Source: JBDUCV01 sp040003255
Lineage (GTDB): Bacteria; Actinomycetota; Actinomycetes; Mycobacteriales; Jatrophihabitantaceae
DNA length: 32,936 nt
Reading direction: 5' to 3'
Assembly: GCA_040003255.1 (NCBI GenBank)
Contig: JBDUCV010000022.1
Coordinates: 1-32,936, forward strand
The first letter of the stretch is position 1; each line of letters opens with the position of its first letter. The notes under the pieces are model-generated. The model was not told the origin of the DNA. It did no database searches and saw only the letters and a list, made by a program, of their open reading frames with translations. Positions 13,981 through 21,530 of this stretch are shown here, piece after piece. Position numbers and translations under genes: made by a program.

Positions 13981-16506
13981 TCAGGGTTCGGCGATGGCCT
14001 CCAGCGGCTTGGTTCGGGCCGCCCGGATCGCGGGCCACAGCGCCGCAAGTACCCCCACGGCCGCCGCAACGACGAGGAAGGACAGTGCCTGTCCCCACGG
14101 GATCTGCAGCGATCCGAGCCCCTCATTTCGCAGCGTACGGGTGAACAATGCCCCGAACGTGAGGCCGAGAGCCAGCCCGAGCAACGCGCCGAACACCGCG
14201 ATCAGCATTGACTCGAGGTAGATCGTGCGGCGGACCTGAGCCCGTTGCGCCCCGACGGCGCGCAACATGCCGATCTCCCGGCGGCGTTCGATCACCGACA
14301 GCGCCAGCGTATTGATGATGCCGAGGATCGCGATAACGATGGCCAACCCGAGCAGCCCGTAGAGGACGCCGAGCAGCCCGTTGATCTGGCTGCCCAGCTG
14401 GCCCTTGAATTGCTCCCTGTCCTGTACCTGAACGATGTAGAAAGGATCAGTCGCCTGCTCGAGGCCCCTGCGCAGTGCCGCCTGGTCGGTGTCCGGCGCA
14501 GCCCTGATCAGCGCCACCTCGTCGAACCAGCGATCCTTCGGCGTCAGCGCGCGATAGACGTCCCCAGACACGATCCAGCTTCTTAACAGCTGGGTGTCGG
14601 CGTAGATGCCGGTGATCGTCAACGTTCGCGAAACGCCACCCGGTTGCGACAGGGTCAATCGCTGGCCGATCGTCCACTTCTTCGACTCTGCGGTCTTCTG
14701 CGAGATCACCATCTGCTCGCCGGCGAGGGTAAACGTGCCGGAAAGCATTTTGAGCGCGACAACGTCGGTGAGGTTGCCGTCGACGGCGTCACCTTCGGCG
14801 TTCGTCCGGTCAATACGGGTCTGTAGCGCGTGCACTTGGACGAACGAACCGACGCCGGGGACGGCACTCGCGGCCTGCGCGGCTGCTGGCGGCACCGGCA
14901 CCTCACTCTGGGTGGTGAGCATGAAGTCGGCAGTGACGTCGTTGTCGACGATTGCGTTGATGCTCTTCTTCGCCGACGCACCGATGACGGCGATGCCGCT
15001 GACGAGCAACAGGCCCAGAGTCAGCGCGAAGGCGGTGGCCGCAGTGCGGCGCGGGTTGCGCACGGCGTTGGTACGGGCCAACCGCCCGACCGATCCGAAT
15101 GGGTGCAATACCCGACCGAGGATGCCGATGACTACCCGGGAGAGGGCCGGCGACAGCAGCATCGTTCCGCCACCGACGCCGAGCAGGCCGAGGCCGATCA
15201 GCGAGGCCCCCGACCCAGCGTCCGAAGAAACCGCGCCAAACGTGGTGAGCGCCGCGCCGACCGCCGCAACAGCTGCACCGATCAGTGTGCGCCGGCGCAG
15301 GCTCGTGCCGGTCGAGGCGAACTCCGCGCGCATCGCAGCGACGGGCGGGGTCTTCGCCGCTCGGCGCGACGGTGCATTCGCCGACAAGAGCGTGACGACG
15401 AGCCCGACTACGATGCCGACGATGATCGTTCGCGGGGCCAGCGTGAGTCCGCCCTCGGGCAGGCCGCTGCCGATCGCGTCGAGGAATGCACGCAGGCCGT
15501 AGGCCAGGCCGACGCCGGCCGCGATGCCCAGCGCGCTGCCGATCAATCCGATGACACCGGCTTCGAGCAGCACCGAACGCCGCACCTGTCGCCGATCGGC
15601 CCCCACCGCGCGTAGCAGCGCGAGCTCACGGACCCGTTGCGCAACGATCATCGAGAAGGTGTTGTAGATGATGAACGTGCCGACGACCAGCGCGATCATG
15701 CCGAAGGCGAGCAGGAAGTAGTTGACGAACGACAGCGCGGTCTCGACGCTGTTCTTGGTTTCCGCGCGCAGCTGGTCGCCTGTCTTGGCTTGGAGCCCGG
15801 CCGGTAGCACTCGCGCAACCCGGTCGCGCAGGGTCTTCTGATCCACCCCCGAGCCGCCGATGCCGACCGACGCAACGTGGCTGCCATCGCTGAACAGACG
15901 CAGCGCCTCGGCCCGGGGGAACAGCACCCCGACGTAGCCCCCGGTCTGGGTGTCGGTGCGATAGACGCCGCTCACGGTCACGTCCAGCATGCCTACGGTC
16001 GGCACCAGCACCTTGGTCCGCGAGCCGGCACCCAGATGCGCCTTCTCGGCGGCGCCGGAGTTGATGACGACCTCGTCTCTGGCTGACGGGGCGCGTCCGG
16101 ACTCGAACAACGGCGGGGTATCGAGGCTCTCGCCGGCCGGGGACCAGATCCCGCCAACGCTCGGCGCACCGCCGCCCTTTACCGCCTTGCCGTCGCGGTC
16201 GATCAGCACCACGGGGCCGGACGCGCTGACCTGGACGGCGCGCACCCCCGGCACACCCTGCAGGACCGGCAGCAGCTCCGTTGGAACGCCCGCGCCGCGA
16301 CCGCTCGATGGGCTGACCCCTACGTCCACCCCGGTGAAGCTGTTGGCGAACAGCTTGTTGAACGTCCCTTTCAGCGTGTCGGTGAATACGAACGACCCGC
16401 TGACAAACGCCGTACCGAGCATGACCGAAATCAAGGTCAGCGCGAGGCGGACCTTGTGGGCGGCCAGGTTGCGCAACGACACCCGGCGCATGACTCCGCC
16501 GGCCAT
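13981..16506 (-). CDS. MacB/FtsX-family ABC transporter permease
   Basis: Membrane subunit of a type VII (MacB/LolCDE-like) ABC system, working with the ATPase encoded just upstream. Members act as mechanotransmitters or exporters of peptides, lipids or drugs; the substrate here is unknown. The 841-residue protein has an N-terminal transmembrane segment (about residues 17-42) followed by an extracytoplasmic domain, a first FtsX domain (about 265-385, including LLRAVGADRRQVRRSVLLEAGVIG), a middle pair of membrane segments, a second extracytoplasmic domain and a C-terminal FtsX domain (about 715-835, MLRAVGAQRAQVRRTIYLES). This duplicated architecture is common in actinobacteria. Its ATG overlaps the ATPase stop (TGATG), implying translational coupling. 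It sits where the mycobacterial order has sigD and neighbours. Confidence 0.92.
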   Translation of the reverse strand: MAGGVMRRVSLRNLAAHKVRLALTLISVMLGTAFVSGSFVFTDTLKGTFNKLFANSFTGVDVGVSPSSGRGAGVPTELLPVLQGVPGVRAVQVSASGPVVLIDRDGKAVKGGGAPSVGGIWSPAGESLDTPPLFESGRAPSARDEVVINSGAAEKAHLGAGSRTKVLVPTVGMLDVTVSGVYRTDTQTGGYVGVLFPRAEALRLFSDGSHVASVGIGGSGVDQKTLRDRVARVLPAGLQAKTGDQLRAETKNSVETALSFVNYFLLAFGMIALVVGTFIIYNTFSMIVAQRVRELALLRAVGADRRQVRRSVLLEAGVIGLIGSALGIAAGVGLAYGLRAFLDAIGSGLPEGGLTLAPRTIIVGIVVGLVVTLLSANAPSRRAAKTPPVAAMRAEFASTGTSLRRRTLIGAAVAAVGAALTTFGAVSSDAGSGASLIGLGLLGVGGGTMLLSPALSRVVIGILGRVLHPFGSVGRLARTNAVRNPRRTAATAFALTLGLLLVSGIAVIGASAKKSINAIVDNDVTADFMLTTQSEVPVPPAAAQAASAVPGVGSFVQVHALQTRIDRTNAEGDAVDGNLTDVVALKMLSGTFTLAGEQMVISQKTAESKKWTIGQRLTLSQPGGVSRTLTITGIYADTQLLRSWIVSGDVYRALTPKDRWFDEVALIRAAPDTDQAALRRGLEQATDPFYIVQVQDREQFKGQLGSQINGLLGVLYGLLGLAIVIAILGIINTLALSVIERRREIGMLRAVGAQRAQVRRTIYLESMLIAVFGALLGLALGLTFGALFTRTLRNEGLGSLQIPWGQALSFLVVAAAVGVLAALWPAIRAARTKPLEAIAEP

Positions 16507-17270
16507 CAGATGACCTCGAGGTTCTTCATCCGGTCCAGCACCGAGTCGGCGGTCGGGGTGCGCATCTCATCGACGACCCGGCCGTCGGCGAGAAACACCA
16601 CCCGGTCGGCGTAACTCGCCGCACGCGGATCGTGCGTGACCATCACGACGGTCTGCCCGAGCCGGTCGACCGAATCGCGCAGGATGCCCAGCACCTCGCC
16701 GCTCGAGCGCGAGTCCAGGTTGCCGGTTGGTTCGTCGGCGAAGATGATCTCGGGCCGGCTGGCCAGCGCTCGGGCGCACGCCACCCGTTGCTGCTGGCCA
16801 CCGGACAGCTCACTCGGCCGGTGATCAAGCCGGTCGGCCAGGCCGAGCGTGCTGACGACGGTCTGCAGCCATTCCTGGTCGGGACGCCGGCCGGCGATGT
16901 CGATCGGCAAAGTGATGTTCTCCAGCGCCGTCAGGGTCGGCACTAGGTTGAAGGACTGAAAGACGAATCCCACCCGGTCGCGGCGCAGCCGGGTCATCTT
17001 CTTGTCCGAGAGCCCGGTGAGCTGCACGTCGCCGATCGACACGGACCCTGACGTGACGTCGTCGAGCCCGGCGAGGCAGTGCATCAGCGTGGATTTGCCC
17101 GATCCGGACGGGCCCATGATCGCGGTGAACGCTCCGCGCGGGAACTCCACGCTCACCTGGTCGAGCGCGCGCACACCGGTGTCACCCGAGCCGTACACCT
17201 TGACGACGTCGACGGCGCGGGCGGCGCTAATGGTAGGAGCGGCGGGCGGGGCGAGGGTCTGTTCGGTCAT
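16506..17270 (-). CDS. ABC transporter ATP-binding protein (MacB/LolD type)
   Basis: Cytoplasmic ATPase of the FtsX-type ABC system. From ATG at 17270 it has 254 residues: Walker A GPSGSGKS (about 53-60), Q-loop region VGFVFQSFNLVPTLTALENITLP, signature SELSGGQQQRVACARAL, Walker B EIIFADEPTGNLD and H-loop VTHDP. The N-terminal ~17 residues are Ala/Pro-rich. The chosen ATG has GGAG about 4 nt upstream; a longer frame to 17636 would enter the guaB region and shows no homology. Transcription probably starts in the 132-bp gap shared with guaB, where a TGACA-2-TGTCA palindrome overlaps a TTGACA box. The pair is often controlled by a local regulator, but none is encoded nearby. Confidence 0.94.
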   Translation of the reverse strand: MTEQTLAPPAAPTISAARAVDVVKVYGSGDTGVRALDQVSVEFPRGAFTAIMGPSGSGKSTLMHCLAGLDDVTSGSVSIGDVQLTGLSDKKMTRLRRDRVGFVFQSFNLVPTLTALENITLPIDIAGRRPDQEWLQTVVSTLGLADRLDHRPSELSGGQQQRVACARALASRPEIIFADEPTGNLDSRSSGEVLGILRDSVDRLGQTVVMVTHDPRAASYADRVVFLADGRVVDEMRTPTADSVLDRMKNLEVI

Positions 17271-17329
17271 GACTCCAGCGTCCCTGGTGGGGGCCCGGCG
17301 CACCATCCGGGTAAGTCCCCGTTTGACCC

Positions 17330-17341
17330 TGACATCTGTCA
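17330..17341. promoter_or_regulatory. Palindrome between the ABC exporter operon and guaB
   Basis: TGACA, 2 nt, TGTCA. On the minus strand it overlaps a consensus-like -35 TTGACA (17342-17337) reading toward the ABC operon, 67 bp before its ATG. A clear matching -10 was not identified. It is a candidate operator for the exporter operon. Confidence 0.45.
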
Positions 17342-17369
17342 ATGTCGACCGAGGGTGCAGCCGCGGCCG

Positions 17370-17375
17370 TAGCAT
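17370..17375 (+). promoter_or_regulatory. -10 box of guaB
   Basis: TAGCAT, predicted start near 17382. This would give guaB a short leader of about 20 nt containing the Shine-Dalgarno AGGAG (17392-17396). No good -35 is visible. Confidence 0.45.
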
Positions 17376-17402
17376 GGGGTACCGACCGCCGAGGAGTTCC
17401 GT

Positions 17403-18902
17403 TTGAGCATCGACGAGGAGTTGCCCACCAAGTTCGCCCGCCTTGGCCTGACGTTCGACGACGTGCTGCTGTTGCCAGGCCCGTCCGACTTGGTGCCGAA
17501 CGACGCCGACACCTCGGCCCGCATCACCAAGAACATCTGGGTACGGATCCCGCTCGTCTCCTCGGCGATGGACACCGTGACCGAGGCGCGGATGGCCGTC
17601 GCCATGGCTCGGCAAGGCGGCGTCGGGGTGCTGCACCGCAACCTTTCAGCCGACGACCAAGCGATCCAAGTCGACCTGGTCAAGCGCTCCGAGGCAGGCA
17701 TGGTGTCCAATCCGGTCACCTGCTCCCCGGACGCGACGCTGGCGGACGTCGAGGCGTTGTGCGCCCGCTACCGCATCTCGGGCGCACCGGTTGTCGACGC
17801 GGCGGGCGTCCTGCTCGGCATCGTCACCAATCGCGACGTGCGCTTCGAGACCAACCAGTCCCGACTGGTCCGCGACGTGATGACCCCGATGCCGCTGGTG
17901 ACCGCTCCGGTCGGGGTGAGCAAGGCCGACGCGCTCGCCCTGCTCGCCCGGCACAAGGTCGAGAAGCTGCCGCTGGTCGACGACCGGGGCCGGCTGACCG
18001 GATTGATCACCGTCAAGGATTTCACCAAGAGCGAGGAATTCCCGAACGCCACTAAGGATCCGCACGGCCGACTGGTGGTCGGCGCGGCCGTCGGCGTGGG
18101 CGAGGACGCGTACAAGCGCGCGCTCACCCTGGTCGACGCGGGCGTCGACTTCGTCGTGGTCGACACCGCACACGGTCACTCGACGCCGGTGCTCGAGATG
18201 GTCGCCCGGCTGAAAAAAGAAACCCGGATCGAGGTCGTCGGCGGCAACGTTGCAACTCGGGCCGGCGCCCAGGCGCTCGTGGACGCGGGAGCCGACGGCG
18301 TCAAGGTCGGCGTCGGGCCCGGCTCGATCTGCACCACCCGGGTGGTCGCTGGCGTGGGCGTACCCCAGGTGACAGCGATCTACAACGCGGCGCTGGCGTG
18401 CCGCCCCGCCGGAGTGCCGGTGATCGGCGATGGCGGCCTGCACTACTCCGGCGATATCCCGAAGGCGATCGTCGCGGGCGCCGACACCGTTATGCTCGGC
18501 TCGCTTCTGGCCGGTTGCGAGGAATCGCCCGGTGAGCTGATCTTCATCAACGGCAAGCAGTTCAAGTCCTATCGGGGGATGGGATCCCTGGGCGCCATGC
18601 AATCGCGGGGCGAGCAGCGTTCCTTCAGTAAGGACCGCTATGGCCAGCAGGATGTTGCCGACGACGACAAGCTGGTCCCGCAGGGCATTGAGGGCCAGGT
18701 GCCCTACCGCGGGCCGCTCGCGGCCGTGGCGCACCAGCTGGTAGGCGGCCTACAGGCGGGCATGGGGTTTGCCGGTGCGCGCACCATCGCCGAGCTGCAG
18801 GAGCGAGGCCAGCTGGTGCGCATCACCACGGCCGGGCTCACCGAATCCCACCCGCACGACATCCAGATGACGATCGAGGCGCCCAACTACTCTGGGCGAT
18901 AG
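17403..18902 (+). CDS. guaB: IMP dehydrogenase
   Basis: Oxidises IMP to XMP with NAD+, the rate-limiting step of guanine nucleotide synthesis; guaA for the next step is downstream at 26723. The 499-residue protein has the barrel N-terminus TFDDVLLLPG, a pair of CBS domains (about residues 95-210, regulatory), the barrel core with VVDTAHGHS and the catalytic loop GVGPGSICTTR (Cys310), IGDGGLHYSGD, and the flap YRGMGSLGAM...DRYGQ. All catalytic residues are present. The start is TTG at 17403 with AGGAG 6 nt upstream, fitting the family N-terminus. It corresponds to mycobacterial guaB2. The related guaB3 lies about 5.6 kb downstream beyond the liv operon. Confidence 0.97.
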   Translation: MSIDEELPTKFARLGLTFDDVLLLPGPSDLVPNDADTSARITKNIWVRIPLVSSAMDTVTEARMAVAMARQGGVGVLHRNLSADDQAIQVDLVKRSEAGMVSNPVTCSPDATLADVEALCARYRISGAPVVDAAGVLLGIVTNRDVRFETNQSRLVRDVMTPMPLVTAPVGVSKADALALLARHKVEKLPLVDDRGRLTGLITVKDFTKSEEFPNATKDPHGRLVVGAAVGVGEDAYKRALTLVDAGVDFVVVDTAHGHSTPVLEMVARLKKETRIEVVGGNVATRAGAQALVDAGADGVKVGVGPGSICTTRVVAGVGVPQVTAIYNAALACRPAGVPVIGDGGLHYSGDIPKAIVAGADTVMLGSLLAGCEESPGELIFINGKQFKSYRGMGSLGAMQSRGEQRSFSKDRYGQQDVADDDKLVPQGIEGQVPYRGPLAAVAHQLVGGLQAGMGFAGARTIAELQERGQLVRITTAGLTESHPHDIQMTIEAPNYSGR

Positions 18903-19005
18903 GTCCGTTACGCGCCCGCCACCCGAACACCTCGAAACAGCACGTCTGCATAACGACACGGTCACGGGTCATGGACGGCGAGGATTCACCAGCGTGTTTT
19001 CGGTC

Positions 19006-19011
19006 TAGTCT
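19006..19011 (+). promoter_or_regulatory. livK: Candidate -10 box of the liv operon
   Basis: TAGTCT, in the 180-bp gap between guaB and livK. It would leave a leader of about 65 nt before the strong Shine-Dalgarno AGGAGGAA (19073-19080). The -35 is weak. No leucine/valine-rich leader peptide was found in this gap. Confidence 0.35.
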
Positions 19012-19082
19012 TCACGCACCCGAGCCACACCGGGTCGCAGGCGCATCGGCGCGCCGGTGGCAACCGATCACCAGGAGGAATC

Positions 19083-20369
19083 GTGCGTTATCGCTCGATC
19101 ATGTGTGCAGGCGTCGCCATCGCGGTCGCCTCGCTGTCGTTGGCAGCTTGTAAGAGTTCGAGCAGCAGCGGCGGCAGCAGCGGCGGCAGCAACTCGGGTG
19201 GCGGCAGCGGCAAGACGCTGACCCTCTCCACCGACCTGCCACTGCAGGGTTCGTCAAAAGACACGTCGGACTCGACGAACAAGATCATCCAGCTCTACTT
19301 GGACCAGATCGGCCACAAGGCCGGTAACTTCAAGATCGAGTTCAAGGCCTACGACGACTCCACGGCGGCCAAGGGCCAGTGGGACGAAGCAACCTGTGCA
19401 CAGAACGCGCAGAAGCACGTCTCCACAAAGGACGAGATCGCCGTCATGGGCACCTACAACTCAGGCTGCGCCAAGATCCAGACGCCGGTGCTGAACCAGG
19501 ATCCATCCGGCCCGATGCTGATGGTTTCCGACGCCAACACCAACCCCGGCCTGACCAAGAAGTGGAACGCCGGTGAGCCGGAGAAGTACCAGCCAACCGG
19601 CAAGAAGAATTACGCCCGCGTGATCAGCACCGACGACTTCCAGGGCACGGCGGCGGCGATGTACGCCAGCGAGAAGCTGCACGTCAAGAACTGCTACATC
19701 ATCAACGACAACCAGACCTACGGGCAGGGCGTCGCGCAAGCTTTTGCGTCGGCGGCGAAGAAGCTCGGCATCAACGTCCTCGGCAACGACCCCTGGGACG
19801 GCAAGCAGCCGAACTACTCCTCGTTGTTCACCAAGATCAAGGCCACCAACCCGGACTGCCTCTACATCGGCGGCATCTACGACAACAACGGCGGCCAGCT
19901 GGTCAAGGACAAGTTCAACGTCCTGGGTGACAACACCAAGGTCAAGATGATCGGCCCGGACGGCTTCACCGGTTACCCGGATCTTGACAAGCAGAACGAG
20001 TCTCAGGGCATGTACGTGACCTTCCCTGGCCTCTCGATCAACCAGCTCATCGCGGCTGGCGGGGCGGGCGCCAAGCTGGTCACGGCCTACAAGGCGAAGT
20101 ACGGAGCCGACCCGGTGGGCAGCTACCCGCTCTACGGCGTTGCCGCGGTCCAGGTCATCCTGGCCGCCGTCGCGAAATCCGACGGCACCCGGGCCAGCGT
20201 CACCAAGGCAGTCTTCGAGGGTGACGGAATCACCATACCGGTCGCCGAGTCGGTGCTCGGCAAGGAAATCAAGATCGACCCGCAGACCGGCGACACGACC
20301 GTCCGGGACTTCTCGGTGCTGCAGGAGAAAGCTCACAAGCAGGAATTCGTTCAGGTTCAACCCGTTTAG
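19083..20369 (+). CDS. livK: Branched-chain amino-acid ABC transporter substrate-binding lipoprotein
   Basis: Extracytoplasmic receptor of the ABC importer encoded downstream. The 428-residue precursor has a short signal with lipobox LSLAAC, lipid-modified at Cys23, then a Ser/Gly-rich linker (24-43) tethering the domain to the membrane. The body is a periplasmic-binding-protein type I fold (about 44-425), with TLSTDLPLQGSSKDTSD near its N-terminus and YPLYGVAAVQVILAAVAKSDGTRASVTKAVF near its C-terminus. Start GTG at 19083 has a near-perfect AGGAGGAA ribosome site, suggesting high expression, as usual for binding proteins. The family includes receptors for Leu/Ile/Val, but also for amides, urea and other small molecules, so the ligand is not certain. 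A 17-bp hairpin directly follows the gene. Confidence 0.9.
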   Translation: MRYRSIMCAGVAIAVASLSLAACKSSSSSGGSSGGSNSGGGSGKTLTLSTDLPLQGSSKDTSDSTNKIIQLYLDQIGHKAGNFKIEFKAYDDSTAAKGQWDEATCAQNAQKHVSTKDEIAVMGTYNSGCAKIQTPVLNQDPSGPMLMVSDANTNPGLTKKWNAGEPEKYQPTGKKNYARVISTDDFQGTAAAMYASEKLHVKNCYIINDNQTYGQGVAQAFASAAKKLGINVLGNDPWDGKQPNYSSLFTKIKATNPDCLYIGGIYDNNGGQLVKDKFNVLGDNTKVKMIGPDGFTGYPDLDKQNESQGMYVTFPGLSINQLIAAGGAGAKLVTAYKAKYGADPVGSYPLYGVAAVQVILAAVAKSDGTRASVTKAVFEGDGITIPVAESVLGKEIKIDPQTGDTTVRDFSVLQEKAHKQEFVQVQPV

Positions 20370-20379
20370 TCGTCACTGA

Positions 20380-20420
20380 CGAAGGGCCCGGACAGCTTGA
20401 ATTGCTGCCCGGGCCCTTCG
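20380..20420 (+). terminator. Long hairpin between livK and livH
   Basis: A 17-bp stem with a single A-C mismatch (20380-20396 with 20404-20420) and a 7-nt loop, starting 11 nt after the livK stop. No T-run follows. Such structures after the binding-protein gene usually cut read-through or stabilise the upstream mRNA, so that the receptor exceeds the membrane subunits. Confidence 0.8.
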
Positions 20421-20478
20421 GGTCACTCATCGGCGCTACGGTCTTGCGATGACGCGGACCGCATGAGAAGGGTGCTTC

Positions 20479-21528
20479 GTGACCGCAACCGCAGTACGTC
20501 CCCGCCTTCGGCCGATCCGGCTCGGACAGGCGATCGAGCGGGCTAGTCTCGCTGTCGTCCTGCTTGGCCTTGCCATCTGGCTGGTCGCCAACGTGGTCAA
20601 GGACCCGTCCCGGTTCTTCACCGTTCTGCTCGAAGGTTTGAACAACGGCGCGCTCTACGCGTTGATCGCGCTCGGCTACACACTGGTTTACGGCATCATC
20701 GAGCTGATCAACTTCGCACACGGTGACCTGTTCATGCTCTCTTCCGTGCTGTCGGCACACATGGCAGCGCAGTGGCTAGGGCTCAAGAGTCCCGGCGTCG
20801 CGGCTGCATTCACGCTGCTTCTGGTCATCCTCGCGACCATGCTCTTCGGCGCGCTGGTCAACGTCGGGGCCGAATTCTTCGCCTACCGTCGGCTGCGATC
20901 GGCGCCGAAACTTGCCCCATTGATCACCGCCGTCGGGCTCAGCTTCATCTTCCAAGGAATCGGACTGCGAAGCTGGGCGACCGGATCAGCGCCACGGCAG
21001 TGGCCGACCGTGCTGCCCCACGACGGGTTCCGGATCGCCGGGGTACTCGTGCGCTGGAGTCTGCTGGTCGTTCTCGTCGTCACCGCACTGCTGCTCACCG
21101 GGCTGACCTACATCGTGCAGCGCACGCAGCAGGGCCGGGCTATGCGTGCAACCGCGCAAGACCAGGACGGCGCGCGCTTGATGGGCATCAATGTCAATCG
21201 CACGATTTCGTTCACCTTCGCTCTCGGCGGTGCGATGGCCGGCGCCGCCGGTGTGCTGTACGTGCAGACCATCGGCACCACTCGATACGACTCCGGATTC
21301 CAGCTCGGCCTGATCGCCTTCACCGCCGCGGTTCTGGGCGGTATCGGCAACCTTGTCGGCGCCGTTGTCGGCGGCATCCTGATCGGGCTCATCCAGGGGC
21401 TCAACGACGGCGCGCCCTACGGCTTAGGCCAAAAGTGGTCGCAGACTGTCGTCTTCGCCATCCTCATCCTGGTACTGGTCTTCAAACCCGAGGGACTTTT
21501 CGGTCGACGCGTAGCGGAGAAGGTGTAG
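20479..21528 (+). CDS. livH: Branched-chain amino-acid ABC transporter permease LivH
   Basis: One of two membrane permeases of the importer. The 349-residue protein has a cytoplasmic N-terminal extension of about 20 residues and then around eight or nine hydrophobic segments. Typical LivH blocks are GLNNGALYALIALGYTLVYGIIELINFAHGDLFML, MRATAQDQDGARLMGINVNRTISFTFALGGAMAGAAGVLY (coupling helix contacting the ATPases) and LGGIGNLVGAVVGGILIGLIQ. GTG at 20479 is preceded by GAGAAGGG about 6 nt upstream. livM starts 2 nt after its stop. Confidence 0.94.
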   Translation: MTATAVRPRLRPIRLGQAIERASLAVVLLGLAIWLVANVVKDPSRFFTVLLEGLNNGALYALIALGYTLVYGIIELINFAHGDLFMLSSVLSAHMAAQWLGLKSPGVAAAFTLLLVILATMLFGALVNVGAEFFAYRRLRSAPKLAPLITAVGLSFIFQGIGLRSWATGSAPRQWPTVLPHDGFRIAGVLVRWSLLVVLVVTALLLTGLTYIVQRTQQGRAMRATAQDQDGARLMGINVNRTISFTFALGGAMAGAAGVLYVQTIGTTRYDSGFQLGLIAFTAAVLGGIGNLVGAVVGGILIGLIQGLNDGAPYGLGQKWSQTVVFAILILVLVFKPEGLFGRRVAEKV

Positions 21529-21530
21529 CC

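Noticed and set aside
18903..19082. Leucine/valine leader peptide before livK
   Set aside because: Searched because of the attenuator found at chorismate mutase. The only open frame here runs past the livK start and is not enriched in Leu/Ile/Val.
20772..21530. Upstream extension of livM through livH
   Set aside because: Open only because of base composition; the translation is Arg/Ala-rich and overlaps a certain gene.
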